Shown in pieces: positions 15,881 to 23,754 of a stretch of 24,630 bases of DNA (position 1 is the first letter of the stretch; the number at the start of each line of letters is the position of its first letter). The translations under genes and the position numbers were made by a program. This DNA comes from Trichothermofontia sp037445115 (GTDB lineage: Bacteria; Cyanobacteriota; Cyanobacteriia; B231). The stretch spans positions 1-24,630 of the forward strand of contig JBBILC010000081.1 in assembly GCA_037445115.1 (NCBI GenBank), read 5' to 3'. The notes beneath the pieces were generated by a model. It was not told the DNA's origin. It saw only the letters and a list, made by a program, of their open reading frames with translations, and searched no databases.

Positions 15881-16732
15881 TCAACTTAGCGGCTTGGCCT
15901 TGTCGGATGATTGTCGCTGTCGTCGAGACCGCAGTGCGCCAAGGCCAATGGCTGCTAAACCAAAGCCCAGCATCAGGGTAGGTTCAGGCACGGCGGCGGA
16001 ACGAATCACAATCCCATCGTTGGCACATTCCAGCATGAGACTAGCGATAAAGTTGCCCACAAAGCCCTGGGGACGCGCAAAGCTAAAGGCGATCGTCTCG
16101 CTACCCGTGGTCCCGAAGTAGGCAAAATCCAACCCCCCTAAACCGCTGGCATCCAGCATTTGAATATCGCCAATGCGGGTGCCCGTCGCGATCGAGTTGA
16201 GGATTGTCCACTCGCCCGTTTCTTGCCCATCAAAATAGGAAGGCTTGGGATCATAGGCGGGCAGATCCCCCCACTGATGATTTCCCCCAACGGCTACACT
16301 GTATTCCCACAGGTTCGAGAAGCCGGTATTGAAGGCCGTCACATTCCGGGCCGTGACATCACGATAGACCCCCACCTCAACCAACGAGTCGGAAACCGGA
16401 GAGAAGCGAATACCCCAGAGTTGACCATTGGCGGCGTTGAAGTTGTCATGGGTAAAGTTGAAGAACAGATCGCCCCAACTGACGGGCGTGACGGGGTCGC
16501 CCGTGCCCGTCAGGGGCATATTGGCATTCAGTGCCACTACCATGCGATCGCCCGTTTGTTGAATCGCGATCCCATGTACCTCAAAAATACTGCCCCCCAT
16601 CCCATTGTCAAAGGCACCAATGGCATAGTCCCAGCCGCCAAGGGAAAAGGCTTGGGCAGGTGTGGCTGCGATCGTACTGGCAATCCCAACTGCGGCGAGG
16701 GCCGCCCACCACCCCTGCTGAACTTGTAACAT
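15881..16732 (-). CDS. Exosortase-dependent surface protein, XDD3-type with PEP-CTERM anchor
   Basis: The 283-residue precursor has an N-terminal signal peptide (to about TPAQA, residue 28). A central domain of the cyanobacterial XDD3 type follows (SWGDLFFNFTHDNF, VGVYRDVTARNVTAFNTGFS, YFDGQETGEWTILNSIATG). The C-terminal PEP-CTERM sorting tail starts at residue 248: VPEPT, a hydrophobic helix, then Arg-rich RSRRQR. It should be exported and processed by exosortase, ending up on the cell surface or in exopolysaccharide. Two cysteine codons and many aromatic residues lie in the mature part. No exosortase gene is in this window. A GGGAG Shine-Dalgarno precedes the ATG, and a CRP-like palindrome lies 49 bp upstream. 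It is monocistronic. Confidence 0.88.
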   Translation of the reverse strand: MLQVQQGWWAALAAVGIASTIAATPAQAFSLGGWDYAIGAFDNGMGGSIFEVHGIAIQQTGDRMVVALNANMPLTGTGDPVTPVSWGDLFFNFTHDNFNAANGQLWGIRFSPVSDSLVEVGVYRDVTARNVTAFNTGFSNLWEYSVAVGGNHQWGDLPAYDPKPSYFDGQETGEWTILNSIATGTRIGDIQMLDASGLGGLDFAYFGTTGSETIAFSFARPQGFVGNFIASLMLECANDGIVIRSAAVPEPTLMLGFGLAAIGLGALRSRRQRQSSDKAKPLS

Positions 16733-16780
16733 AACGGCTCCCTGCCACTGTCCCTAGCCTGTACTTCTACTAGTAGTATG

Positions 16781-16794
16781 GTGATGTTTATCAC
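16781..16794. promoter_or_regulatory. CRP-like palindrome upstream of the XDD3 surface-protein gene
   Basis: GTGATGTTTATCAC is a perfect inverted repeat that fits the core GTGA-N6-TCAC of cAMP-receptor-protein sites (cyanobacterial SyCRP1 type). The flanking T and A of the full consensus are both missing. It lies 49-62 bp before the ATG on the minus strand. Activator or repressor use cannot be decided. Confidence 0.4.
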
Positions 16795-16998
16795 GTCAGA
16801 CTAGGGTTTATTCGTAATCGTGACAATTGATTGTGAAGTGAACATACTGTTTCGTCACGTTAGTCGTTATCGGCTAGAGCCAGCACAGCAAACGTTGGAA
16901 ATTCACTGTGTGCTGCACGAGTAGTCTGTCATCCTTAAAGCTTGGAGAACAGTCAGTTAGTGTTAAGTTTGCGAGACCCCACAAAGTCAGTGAGCGTG

Positions 16999-17023
16999 TT
17001 GGGTCGCACAGCGTTTGACCCAA
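16999..17023 (-). terminator. Stem-loop downstream of the PHP gene
   Basis: TTGGGTC (16999-17005) and GACCCAA (17017-17023) form a 7-bp perfect stem with an 11-nt loop, 57 nt past the PHP stop codon. No T-tract follows on the minus strand, so this is a weak terminator candidate. Confidence 0.3.
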
Positions 17024-17080
17024 TCTAACAAAACAAACTTGATAGACCACTAGGGCCGTCTAATTGCTCTGGGTGGCGGC

Positions 17081-17800
17081 TTATAACCGTTCCAAAATAC
17101 TACTGCCGTGGGTATCCGTGCCACAGGTATGCAACAGCCCGTATTGTTCCCCTAAGCGCCACACCCGTTCCGTTTGGGCTGGGCTAGACCGCCAGGGACG
17201 AGGGTTGTCGTAGGCATAGTAGGTTTCCACTCCATCAATCCCTAGGGCTGCCGCCGCTGGGATGAGATCCTCTGGTGCCCGTCGGTAGCGCATGGGGTGG
17301 GCCAATACCGCAATTCCGCCTGCCCGATGGATAGCTTGGATAACAGCTACGGCCTGGTAGGCGTGGCCCGTTACCACCCGACCACATAGATAGGGGCGCA
17401 GGGCAGTATGACTGGGTTCAAAGCCATAACCTAGGATATGGACTTCGGTATCCAATAACCCCGCATTGATTTCCACACCGCTCCAAAGCTCCAGCATCAG
17501 TGGTGCATCCGGGTGGTACCAACGCCAATTAGCCAGCCAACGTTGCGCCCGCTCAAAACCAGCAATGCTGTGGTGATCAGTAATCGTCAGACCCCGAAGA
17601 CCTAAGACAACCGCTTGTTCAACGATCGCTTCAGGTTTCAGTTGGCCGTCGGAACAGGTGCTATGCAGGTGAAAGTTGTAGGAATGGGGACAGCTTTCTG
17701 GGTGTAGCCGTCGAAAGACTTGGGCCAAGGTATGCCGCAAGGGCGGAGCGGGAAGCGATCGTCCAGCAACGGATGCTGGTGCAAAATAAGTCGTCGTCAT
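17081..17800 (-). CDS. PHP-domain metal-dependent phosphoesterase
   Basis: A 239-residue cytoplasmic protein of the PHP superfamily (histidinol-phosphatase/DNA polymerase III PHP-like, YciV group). The metal-site motifs appear in order: NFHLHSTCSDG (H44, H46), LTITDHHSIAGF (D75, H76), SGVEIN (E110), VLAHPMRYRR, and GTDTHGSS (D229, H231). These predict hydrolysis of a phosphate ester such as a 3',5'-bisphosphonucleotide or short RNA end; the substrate is not determined by the sequence. About 40 residues precede the PHP core. The ATG at 17800 is preceded by GAGGAGTTGATG. It ends soon after the last metal motif, close to the usual length. Confidence 0.88.
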   Translation of the reverse strand: MTTTYFAPASVAGRSLPAPPLRHTLAQVFRRLHPESCPHSYNFHLHSTCSDGQLKPEAIVEQAVVLGLRGLTITDHHSIAGFERAQRWLANWRWYHPDAPLMLELWSGVEINAGLLDTEVHILGYGFEPSHTALRPYLCGRVVTGHAYQAVAVIQAIHRAGGIAVLAHPMRYRRAPEDLIPAAAALGIDGVETYYAYDNPRPWRSSPAQTERVWRLGEQYGLLHTCGTDTHGSSILERL

Positions 17801-17818
17801 CTGACATCAACTCCTCGT

Positions 17819-18046
17819 ATGAAGGAGTGTAAAGCTATCTCCTCCTACTATAAGCGTTTGCTCAGGCATCGGGGGAAGTTCCCATCAATAAAATATAAGA
17901 CTTTCTTAAGGATTGGTTTAGGGCCAGTGTGTAATGAATTGACGGAGCCGCAAACCAGCATCCTAGTACCAGTGGCCGATGGTCAGCCTGTTGCCCCTGC
18001 TGTTGCTCCGGTAAGCCCTCCAGCCAAAACCCCTGCCTATCGTTAG
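17819..18046 (+). CDS. Possible small protein, Pro/Ala-rich C-terminus
   Basis: A 75-codon frame from ATG 17819 (or 39 codons from GTG 17929) ends at TAG 18044-18046, 12 bp from the convergent SpoIIE-type gene. The last 35 residues (VADGQPVAPAVAPVSPPAK) use common codons and look coding-like. A TATAAG lies at 17894-17899, which would suit the shorter version. No family was recognised and no clear Shine-Dalgarno is seen. The reading frame extends upstream into the PHP gene, where it is certainly a shadow. Confidence 0.28.
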   Translation: MKECKAISSYYKRLLRHRGKFPSIKYKTFLRIGLGPVCNELTEPQTSILVPVADGQPVAPAVAPVSPPAKTPAYR

Positions 18047-18057
18047 TTGTTTCAACC

Positions 18058-20172
18058 CTACAGTTGTTTCAACACCAGGAGGGTCAGATCATCCCGTAGG
18101 GGTTCATCCCCCACATAGCGCCACACATCCTCCAGCACGGCCTGACGGATCTCCGACGCTGATCGCGGGGCATGAGTTTGGACCACTTGACAGAGGCGAT
18201 CGGGTCCATACTGCTCACGCGCCGCATTCATGGCCTCGGTAATGCCATCGGTGTAAAGCACGACCACATCACCAGTCTGCAATTGCCGGGTCGTCTCCGC
18301 CACGAACGCGGTAATATCTTGCTCTAGGCCCAGGGGAAAACCCAAGTCGAAGGTGTCAATCCGCTCCACTTCCCCCGTCGCCCGCACCAAAATCAACTCT
18401 TCGTGCTGACCGCTGAGCCGCAGGTGACCCGCCTCATATTCCAGTAAGGCCAGGGTTAGGTTTTTGTCCGATTGCATCCGGCGCAGGTTATCGTACAGGG
18501 CACGGTTCAGCGTTCCTAGAAACTTCACTGGGTCGGCTTCCTGGTTCACCAACAGCGTCCGTACCGCCGTTTGCACCATGAGCATGAGCACCCCACTACC
18601 CAGGCCGTGACCCGTGACATCGCCAATCCCGATTTTTACCTTGCCATCGTATTGCAGCACATCGTAGTAATCCCCGCCCACCTCGGCAGCAGGTTCCATA
18701 AATCCGGCAATTTGTAACCCCGTGATTGCTGCCAGTTCCTCCTCTTTGGGCAAGAGCAAGCGCTGCAACCGACGGGCCACATCCAGTTCCGTACCCAGTC
18801 GTTGGTTCTCTGCCGCCAATTGTTCATTGAGGTGGGTAATCTCCTGGTTGGCCGCCTGGAGTTCAAACGTGCGTTGGGCGACCCGCTGTTCCAGATCCGC
18901 ATTGGCCGTGGCGAGGGCGGCAAAGGAGGTGCGCAGTTGCTCAGCCATGCGGTTAAACGAGTGGGAGAGGGTGTTCAGTTCCCGAACGCCTTGCACTTGT
19001 ACCTGCTGATCGAGATCGCCATCGGCGATCGCCTGGGCTGCCGTATTCAGCCGTAGGATCGGGGTCGTAATCCAGTGAGCCGTCACCAAGCCCACCCCCG
19101 TCGCCAAGAGCAACGCCAGGATCGATAGGCTGATGGTTCGCTGGGTATTGGCCTGGATCTGGGTCATAAAGTCAGCTTCGGGCACGACCACCACAATCAG
19201 CCAATCCAGACCCCGTTCATCCACAAAGGGTGTGACCGTCACCCACTGCAACGCCCCCTCCCGGTGGAAACTCAGTTGTTGGAGGGATTGAATTTGGTTG
19301 AGATCCTGAAATTGGCTGACCAAATATTGGGCCGTCGCCCGTACCAGGGGACTTTGGCTGGAAACGGCGGCAACCCTTTGGAAATTGTCACCGCTGGCGG
19401 TTAACAAGGGTTCTCCCAGGGAGGAGGAAACTAAGAGGCCCGATCGCTCCATGACAAAGGCTTGCCCCGATGGGCTGATCTGAAGACTGGCGAGGAACTG
19501 GCTGACCTCTTTGAAGAGGTACAAATCGATCGCGCAGACACCGAGAAGCTGGCGAGTGTCAGCCGAACTATAGGCTGGCAAGGCCGCCGTAATCGTCGGT
19601 AATCCGGTATCAAAGTCAATGTAGGGTTCAGTCCAAACCGCCTGACCTTGGGTTCTGGCTAGCTTGTACCAGGGTCGTATCCGGGGATCATAGTCACGGG
19701 TGTCTAGCAGGTTGGTGGGTTGCCCTTGCGCATCCGTAGCAAAGTACTGAAACTGGAAATTGTTACCAGGGTTCTGGCGGGATAGGACCAGGGGACCGTC
19801 ATCCTTATGACGAGCGACGCCCAAATACTCACCCTGCTCACTGCCACAGTAGATATTGCTGAGGTTAGGAAACTGCACCATCTGTTGCCAAATTTGGGCA
19901 CTCCCTGCGCCTGTGGTGAGGTTAATGCCCCCTTGTTGTAGGGCCGCCGTATTGAGGTGATTCACGCTATGGGGCAGATCGACATAGGTTTGCATTTGCT
20001 GCTGAATACGGTTCGTCAGTTCTTGTCGTAGCTGGGAAGCCAGATCGGCGATCGCCCGCTGACCATTCCGAAAGGATAAATAGCCAACAATCCCCACCAT
20101 CCCCACAATCTGGATGACAAAGGGGACTACCAAGAGCGATCGCAAACTTACCGCAGAGCGTTTTAAGGCCAT
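18058..20172 (-). CDS. Membrane SpoIIE-family PP2C phosphatase with dCache and HAMP domains
   Basis: A 704-residue RsbU/IcfG-like sensor phosphatase. An N-terminal transmembrane helix (about 10-32) is followed by a large periplasmic dCache_1 sensor (about 35-335, with RDYDPRIRPWYKLA typical of Cache domains). A second helix (about 348-368), HAMP (about 369-422) and a coiled coil (ATANADLEQRVAQRTFELQA) follow. The SpoIIE/PP2C domain from about 465 to the end carries the metal-binding motifs VGGDYYDV, GIGDVTGHGLGSG, LYTDGITEAMN and RDDLTLLVLK. All key Asp residues are present, so it should be active. Known relatives dephosphorylate STAS-domain anti-sigma antagonists; no such partner is encoded nearby. 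The ATG at 20172 gives MALKRSAVSLRSLLVVPF. The insulated upstream terminator suggests its own promoter. Confidence 0.93.
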   Translation of the reverse strand: MALKRSAVSLRSLLVVPFVIQIVGMVGIVGYLSFRNGQRAIADLASQLRQELTNRIQQQMQTYVDLPHSVNHLNTAALQQGGINLTTGAGSAQIWQQMVQFPNLSNIYCGSEQGEYLGVARHKDDGPLVLSRQNPGNNFQFQYFATDAQGQPTNLLDTRDYDPRIRPWYKLARTQGQAVWTEPYIDFDTGLPTITAALPAYSSADTRQLLGVCAIDLYLFKEVSQFLASLQISPSGQAFVMERSGLLVSSSLGEPLLTASGDNFQRVAAVSSQSPLVRATAQYLVSQFQDLNQIQSLQQLSFHREGALQWVTVTPFVDERGLDWLIVVVVPEADFMTQIQANTQRTISLSILALLLATGVGLVTAHWITTPILRLNTAAQAIADGDLDQQVQVQGVRELNTLSHSFNRMAEQLRTSFAALATANADLEQRVAQRTFELQAANQEITHLNEQLAAENQRLGTELDVARRLQRLLLPKEEELAAITGLQIAGFMEPAAEVGGDYYDVLQYDGKVKIGIGDVTGHGLGSGVLMLMVQTAVRTLLVNQEADPVKFLGTLNRALYDNLRRMQSDKNLTLALLEYEAGHLRLSGQHEELILVRATGEVERIDTFDLGFPLGLEQDITAFVAETTRQLQTGDVVVLYTDGITEAMNAAREQYGPDRLCQVVQTHAPRSASEIRQAVLEDVWRYVGDEPLRDDLTLLVLKQL

Positions 20173-20240
20173 ACCCCACCCATCACCCGTTTTGAAGAAC
20201 CCAACCGTTTGCAGAATCCAACAATAAAGCGAAAAATACG

Positions 20241-20280
20241 AAAAATAGCCCTGGCCAAGTAAACCTCAACCAGGACTATT
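20241..20280 (-). terminator. Intrinsic terminator of the Spy/CpxP-like gene
   Basis: On the minus strand AATAGTCCTGG (20280 to 20270) pairs over all 11 positions (one U-G) with CCAGGGCTATT (20254 to 20244) around a 15-nt loop. It is followed by a run of five Ts ending at 20241. It lies about 93 nt after the stop of the Spy-like gene and before the phosphatase gene on the same strand, separating the two units. Confidence 0.7.
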
Positions 20281-20372
20281 CTAGGGGTCTTTTGCTCATT
20301 CAGTCGCGATTAGCGATCGCGGGTTAAGCTAGGGCAGGCGGGACGCCTACACCATAATGATGACAGCGGGGG

Positions 20373-20879
20373 CTACTGGGGGGAGCCTGTACCTAATCCC
20401 CTGCCGGGTCCCATCCCATGTCCCCTGCCGGGTCCCCTTCCCTGCCACATTCCCTGGCCGCGATCGCCGCGACGTTGTTCCCAATTTTGTTTCATCTCAT
20501 CCCGGATCTGGCGTTGCTCTGGCGTTAGCAGGGCATCCATCTCCTGACGAGACTGGGCGCGGATAGCTTGGATCTGGGTGCGTTGTTGTTCCGTCAGGTT
20601 GAGGTTCATGGGTTCGCCCCGTTGCCGGGATTCCATTTGGGCGCGTTGTTCGGGGGTCAGCACGGCGCTAATTTGCTCACGGGTCCGCTGGCGAATGGCT
20701 TGGAATTGCTGCTTCTGGACCTCTGTAAAATTCATCCGGGGTTGGGCATCCGATCGCCGCTGACCGGGTTGGGCGGGACCGGGTTGGACATCGGCTTGGG
20801 CGTTGCCCACCAACGTTAGGCCGGGGGCAACCGTTAGGGCTAGGGCAGCGATCGCTGCATACAGATAGCGTGGACGCAT
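20373..20879 (-). CDS. Spy/CpxP-like periplasmic LTxxQ protein
   Basis: A 168-residue exported protein. Its signal peptide ends at about NAQA (residue 29), followed by a Gln/Pro-rich stretch. Two helical units then share 16 of 32 positions (51-82 and 95-126): FTEVQ/LTPEQ and LTEQQ/LTPEQ. The LTxxQ motif marks the Spy/CpxP family of periplasmic chaperones or stress proteins. The C-terminal 25-30 residues are rich in Gly, Arg and Met (GRGPGRGHGMGPGRG). Such tails occur in metal-responsive relatives, but metal binding is inference. A good Shine-Dalgarno (AAGGTGAG) precedes the ATG. The gene has its own intrinsic terminator. The gene on its other side is divergent. Confidence 0.8.
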   Translation of the reverse strand: MRPRYLYAAIAALALTVAPGLTLVGNAQADVQPGPAQPGQRRSDAQPRMNFTEVQKQQFQAIRQRTREQISAVLTPEQRAQMESRQRGEPMNLNLTEQQRTQIQAIRAQSRQEMDALLTPEQRQIRDEMKQNWEQRRGDRGQGMWQGRGPGRGHGMGPGRGLGTGSPQ

Positions 20880-21044
20880 GGGTTCTCACCTTAGCTTGAA
20901 TCACATCACTCCTTCAGACTGGCGAAGTGGTCAGAAAGTTCAACGCATTTTTGCGATCGCGGGTGAATGCAAGTGTTGCGTCAACCCACCATCGGGGGCT
21001 GCTAGAATGCCTACGATCGCTTAGGAATTGCCCATCTGAGCCGT

Positions 21045-21470
21045 ATGCACACCGGTCCCGGATTTTTATCGACCTTTCTTTATTACTTCAGTGGCACCAC
21101 CCTAATCGCCACGCTGATCCTGGCGCGCGGCGTTAGCCTTGAAGGCTATTCCCCATTGCCGACTGAACTGGGCTTACTGGTCGGGGTCATTGGTGGCCTG
21201 ATTGGAGCAACCCTCAACCGCACCGTCACCCTGGAGATTCCCCTGGCTGGAAAACGCCAATTTGCCAGCACCCTCCGCCAAACCCTGGCCGATCTGGGCT
21301 ACGTCGAGATCCCGCCCACCGCAGACACCCAGACTGCCAACCTGACCATCTATGCCCGTCCTCGCCTAGCGGGTCTCTTCTCCGGCAAAATCTTTGTCCA
21401 ACTTGATCCCCAAACGGCCACGATCGCGAGCCGCGCCCACACCGTTCGTCGCCTGCGCGATCGCCTTTAA
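21045..21470 (+). CDS. Conserved cyanobacterial membrane protein of unknown function
   Basis: A 141-residue protein with two predicted transmembrane helices (about 8-28 and 41-60). A soluble alpha/beta tail of some 80 residues follows, beginning near TVTLEIPLAGKRQFASTLRQ and rich in short beta-like stretches (ANLTIYARPRLAGLFSGKIF). I do not recognise a named domain. The ATG at 21045 is preceded by only a weak Shine-Dalgarno-like sequence. A TAGAAT at 21003-21008 could be a -10 element. The gene is divergent from the Spy-like gene and convergent with the next one. Codon use and GC are like the neighbours, so it is considered real. Confidence 0.65.
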   Translation: MHTGPGFLSTFLYYFSGTTLIATLILARGVSLEGYSPLPTELGLLVGVIGGLIGATLNRTVTLEIPLAGKRQFASTLRQTLADLGYVEIPPTADTQTANLTIYARPRLAGLFSGKIFVQLDPQTATIASRAHTVRRLRDRL

Positions 21471-21539
21471 CCTTGTGTTCCTGCATGCCCTAGTGGTTCC
21501 ATCGTTGCCCCGCGTCTTCCTGCCCAATTTCGCTTCCCC

Positions 21540-21962
21540 CTACACCAACCGATGCCCCGTCCGTTGCTCAATATAGTGAATCAGCTTCCGATAGGTCGCC
21601 GGATCAGCCACCGCCGTAATCACGATCGCCGACTGGTTCCCCTCTGGATAAAACATTAAGCGATCGTTCGTGGTTTGAATAAACGCCCGCACCCGATCCA
21701 GATCAACAATATACTTATTCCGCTCAAACTCGATCGTCACCCAATAGCCCTGCATCGCATCCGCCGTAATTTGCTGCAAGTAATTTAAAACCTGCTCATA
21801 GGCTTCCAGGTGATTTTGCTTCGTCAAAATGATTTTGGCGCGGCTTCCCGGCACATAAAACGAGAGGCGATTACTCGGATCACAGACAAACGTCCCCACA
21901 TCGTCAAGATCAACGACATAGGTATTGCGTTCGTAGAGCAACTTAATCCAGTAAGCCACCAT
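21540..21962 (-). CDS. Unknown protein made of two tandem 63-residue repeats
   Basis: A 140-residue soluble protein. Residues 4-66 and 73-135 align without gaps over 63 positions with 23 identities. Each unit has a YW..., a short beta pair with ERN.Y.VDLD, then F....RL.FY, a hydrophobic strand and a final helix. No signal peptide, membrane segment or catalytic motif is visible, and no named family was recognised; it may be a small binding or scaffolding domain pair. It lies 40 bp downstream of pyrG on the same strand, so read-through from pyrG is likely. The ATG at 21962 gives the natural start, preceded by GAGGTGGG. Confidence 0.7.
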   Translation of the reverse strand: MVAYWIKLLYERNTYVVDLDDVGTFVCDPSNRLSFYVPGSRAKIILTKQNHLEAYEQVLNYLQQITADAMQGYWVTIEFERNKYIVDLDRVRAFIQTTNDRLMFYPEGNQSAIVITAVADPATYRKLIHYIEQRTGHRLV

Positions 21963-22002
21963 CCCACCTCAATATTCAACCTCATTATTGATCGGCTTAG
22001 CC

Positions 22003-23652
22003 CTAAACGGCTGAGCTGTGAACTTCCACGGGCGATGCGGGCTGGCCTGTCGGTTGCATCTGGGCGATCGCTGCCTGGACTAACCCCAAAAATAAGGGGT
22101 GGGGCGTACTGGGCCGCGACTGGAGTTCTGGATGGAATTGGGTAGCAATAAAAAACGGATGCTCCGGATATTCAATAATTTCCACCAAGCGCCCATCTGG
22201 CGAAGTTCCACTCACCACATACCCTGTTTCCAAAAACAAACTCCGATAGGCATTATTAAATTCATACCGATGGCGATGGCGTTCGTAAATAACCTCCTGT
22301 TGATAGAGCCGAAACGCCAAGGTATCTGCGGTCAAGCGACAGGGATATAATCCCAAACGCATGGTACCCCCCAGATCCATCACATCCCGTTGTTCGGGAA
22401 GCAGGTTAATCACCGGATTTTGGCAGTTGGGATCAAATTCCGCACTATGGGCATCATTCAGCCCCGCCACATGGCGTGCCCACTCAATCACGGCACACTG
22501 CATCCCCAGGCACAATCCTAACAACGGTAGCCGGTGTTCACGGGCATATTGGAGCGCCATAATCTTGCCATCAATTCCCCGTACCCCAAAACCACCGGGA
22601 ATAATCACTCCATCCACATCTTGTAAAAACGCGGCGGCTCCTTCCGTTTCCACCTCCTCAGAGTTGACCCAGCGGATTTTGAGATCCGCTTCCAGGGCGA
22701 TCGCCGCATGGCGCAATGCCTCCATCACCGACAGATAGGCATCATTCAGGCGCACATATTTCCCGACGATCGCGATCGTCACCGAATGGCTGGAGCGATA
22801 GAGACCTTCCACCAAACCCTGCCATTGCTTGAGATCCGGTTCCCGTTGCTCCAGTTGCAACAAATCCAACACCTGCGAGGCCAACCCCTCCCGCTCTAAC
22901 ATCAAGGGCACCTCATAAATACTGTTGGCATCCTGGTTGGGGATCACACACTCCGCTGGCACATCGCAAAACTCGGACATTTTTTCCTTCAGGCCAGGGG
23001 GCAAGGGGCGATCGCAGCGGCAAATCAGGATATCGGGCTGAATCCCGATCGAGCGTAACTCCTTGACCGAGTGTTGGGTCGGCTTGGTCTTCATCTCCTT
23101 CGCCGAAGGAATCCAGGGCACCAGGGTCACATGCATATACAGCACCCGCCGCCGCCCCACATCCTTACGAAACTGGCGAATCGCCTCCAGAAACGGCAGG
23201 GACTCAATATCGCCGACCGTGCCCCCAATTTCCGTGATCACCACATCCGGATTCGTATCCTGGGCAACGCGGTGAATGCGCTCCTTGATTTCGTTGGTAA
23301 TGTGGGGAATCACCTGGACGGTGCCCCCCTGATAGTCCCCGCGTCGTTCTTTATTAATAACCGCCTGGTAAATTGATCCCGTTGTCACACTATTCAGGCG
23401 CGACATGGCCGTATCGGTAAATCGTTCGTAGTGCCCTAGGTCCAAATCAGTTTCCGCCCCATCCTCCGTCACAAAGACCTCGCCATGCTGGAACGGACTC
23501 ATGGTGCCGGGATCGACGTTGATGTAGGGATCAAGCTTGAGGATGGAGACCGAATAATTGCGAGATTTGAGCAAGCGCCCCAAACTAGCCGCCACAATGC
23601 CCTTACCGATACTGGAAACGACCCCGCCCGTCACAAAGATAAATTTCGTCAT
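22003..23652 (-). CDS. pyrG: CTP synthase
   Basis: A glutamine-hydrolysing CTP synthase (UTP + ATP + Gln to CTP), the last step of pyrimidine nucleotide synthesis, cytoplasmic. The 549 residues cover the full family. The N-terminal ammonia-ligase domain has MTKFIFVTGGVVSSIGKG, DPYINVDPGTMSPFQHGEVF and EIGGTVGDIE (139-150 region). The C-terminal class I glutamine amidotransferase has PGGFGVRG (352-359), nucleophile C381 in LGLCLGMQ, and H507/E509 in FHPE. The frame opens at a TTG (23682), but the ATG at 23652 gives the universal N-terminus. It is followed after 40 bp by the repeat protein and preceded by 102 bp without a clear promoter. No CTP-sensitive attenuator was seen in the leader. Confidence 0.97.
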   Translation of the reverse strand: MTKFIFVTGGVVSSIGKGIVAASLGRLLKSRNYSVSILKLDPYINVDPGTMSPFQHGEVFVTEDGAETDLDLGHYERFTDTAMSRLNSVTTGSIYQAVINKERRGDYQGGTVQVIPHITNEIKERIHRVAQDTNPDVVITEIGGTVGDIESLPFLEAIRQFRKDVGRRRVLYMHVTLVPWIPSAKEMKTKPTQHSVKELRSIGIQPDILICRCDRPLPPGLKEKMSEFCDVPAECVIPNQDANSIYEVPLMLEREGLASQVLDLLQLEQREPDLKQWQGLVEGLYRSSHSVTIAIVGKYVRLNDAYLSVMEALRHAAIALEADLKIRWVNSEEVETEGAAAFLQDVDGVIIPGGFGVRGIDGKIMALQYAREHRLPLLGLCLGMQCAVIEWARHVAGLNDAHSAEFDPNCQNPVINLLPEQRDVMDLGGTMRLGLYPCRLTADTLAFRLYQQEVIYERHRHRYEFNNAYRSLFLETGYVVSGTSPDGRLVEIIEYPEHPFFIATQFHPELQSRPSTPHPLFLGLVQAAIAQMQPTGQPASPVEVHSSAV

Positions 23653-23754
23653 AGTATTGCGTCCGTGCTGGCCGCTTGTCAAAACCCACGCCGTTTATTG
23701 TGCCATAGTCTTTTTCCTGCGTTCCCAGATTGGTCCGCGATCGGTCGCGCTTAT

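Larger units (their letters stand above)
16733..17080. other. 348-bp gap: XDD3 upstream region and PHP downstream region
   Basis: No ORF or RNA gene recognised. It contains the palindrome CTACTAGTAG (16767-16776), the CRP-like site at 16781-16794, and a 7-bp perfect stem-loop at 16999-17023. The part near 17081 is the 3' flank of the PHP gene; the part near 16733 carries the promoter of the surface-protein gene. Confidence 0.5.

Noticed and set aside
16160..16729. 189-codon plus-strand ORF opposite the XDD3 gene
   Set aside because: The minus-strand gene has signal peptide, family motifs and PEP-CTERM tail. The opposite frame has none.
23674..23682. Upstream TTG start for pyrG
   Set aside because: It adds ten residues before the universal MTKFIFVTGG N-terminus of CTP synthase.
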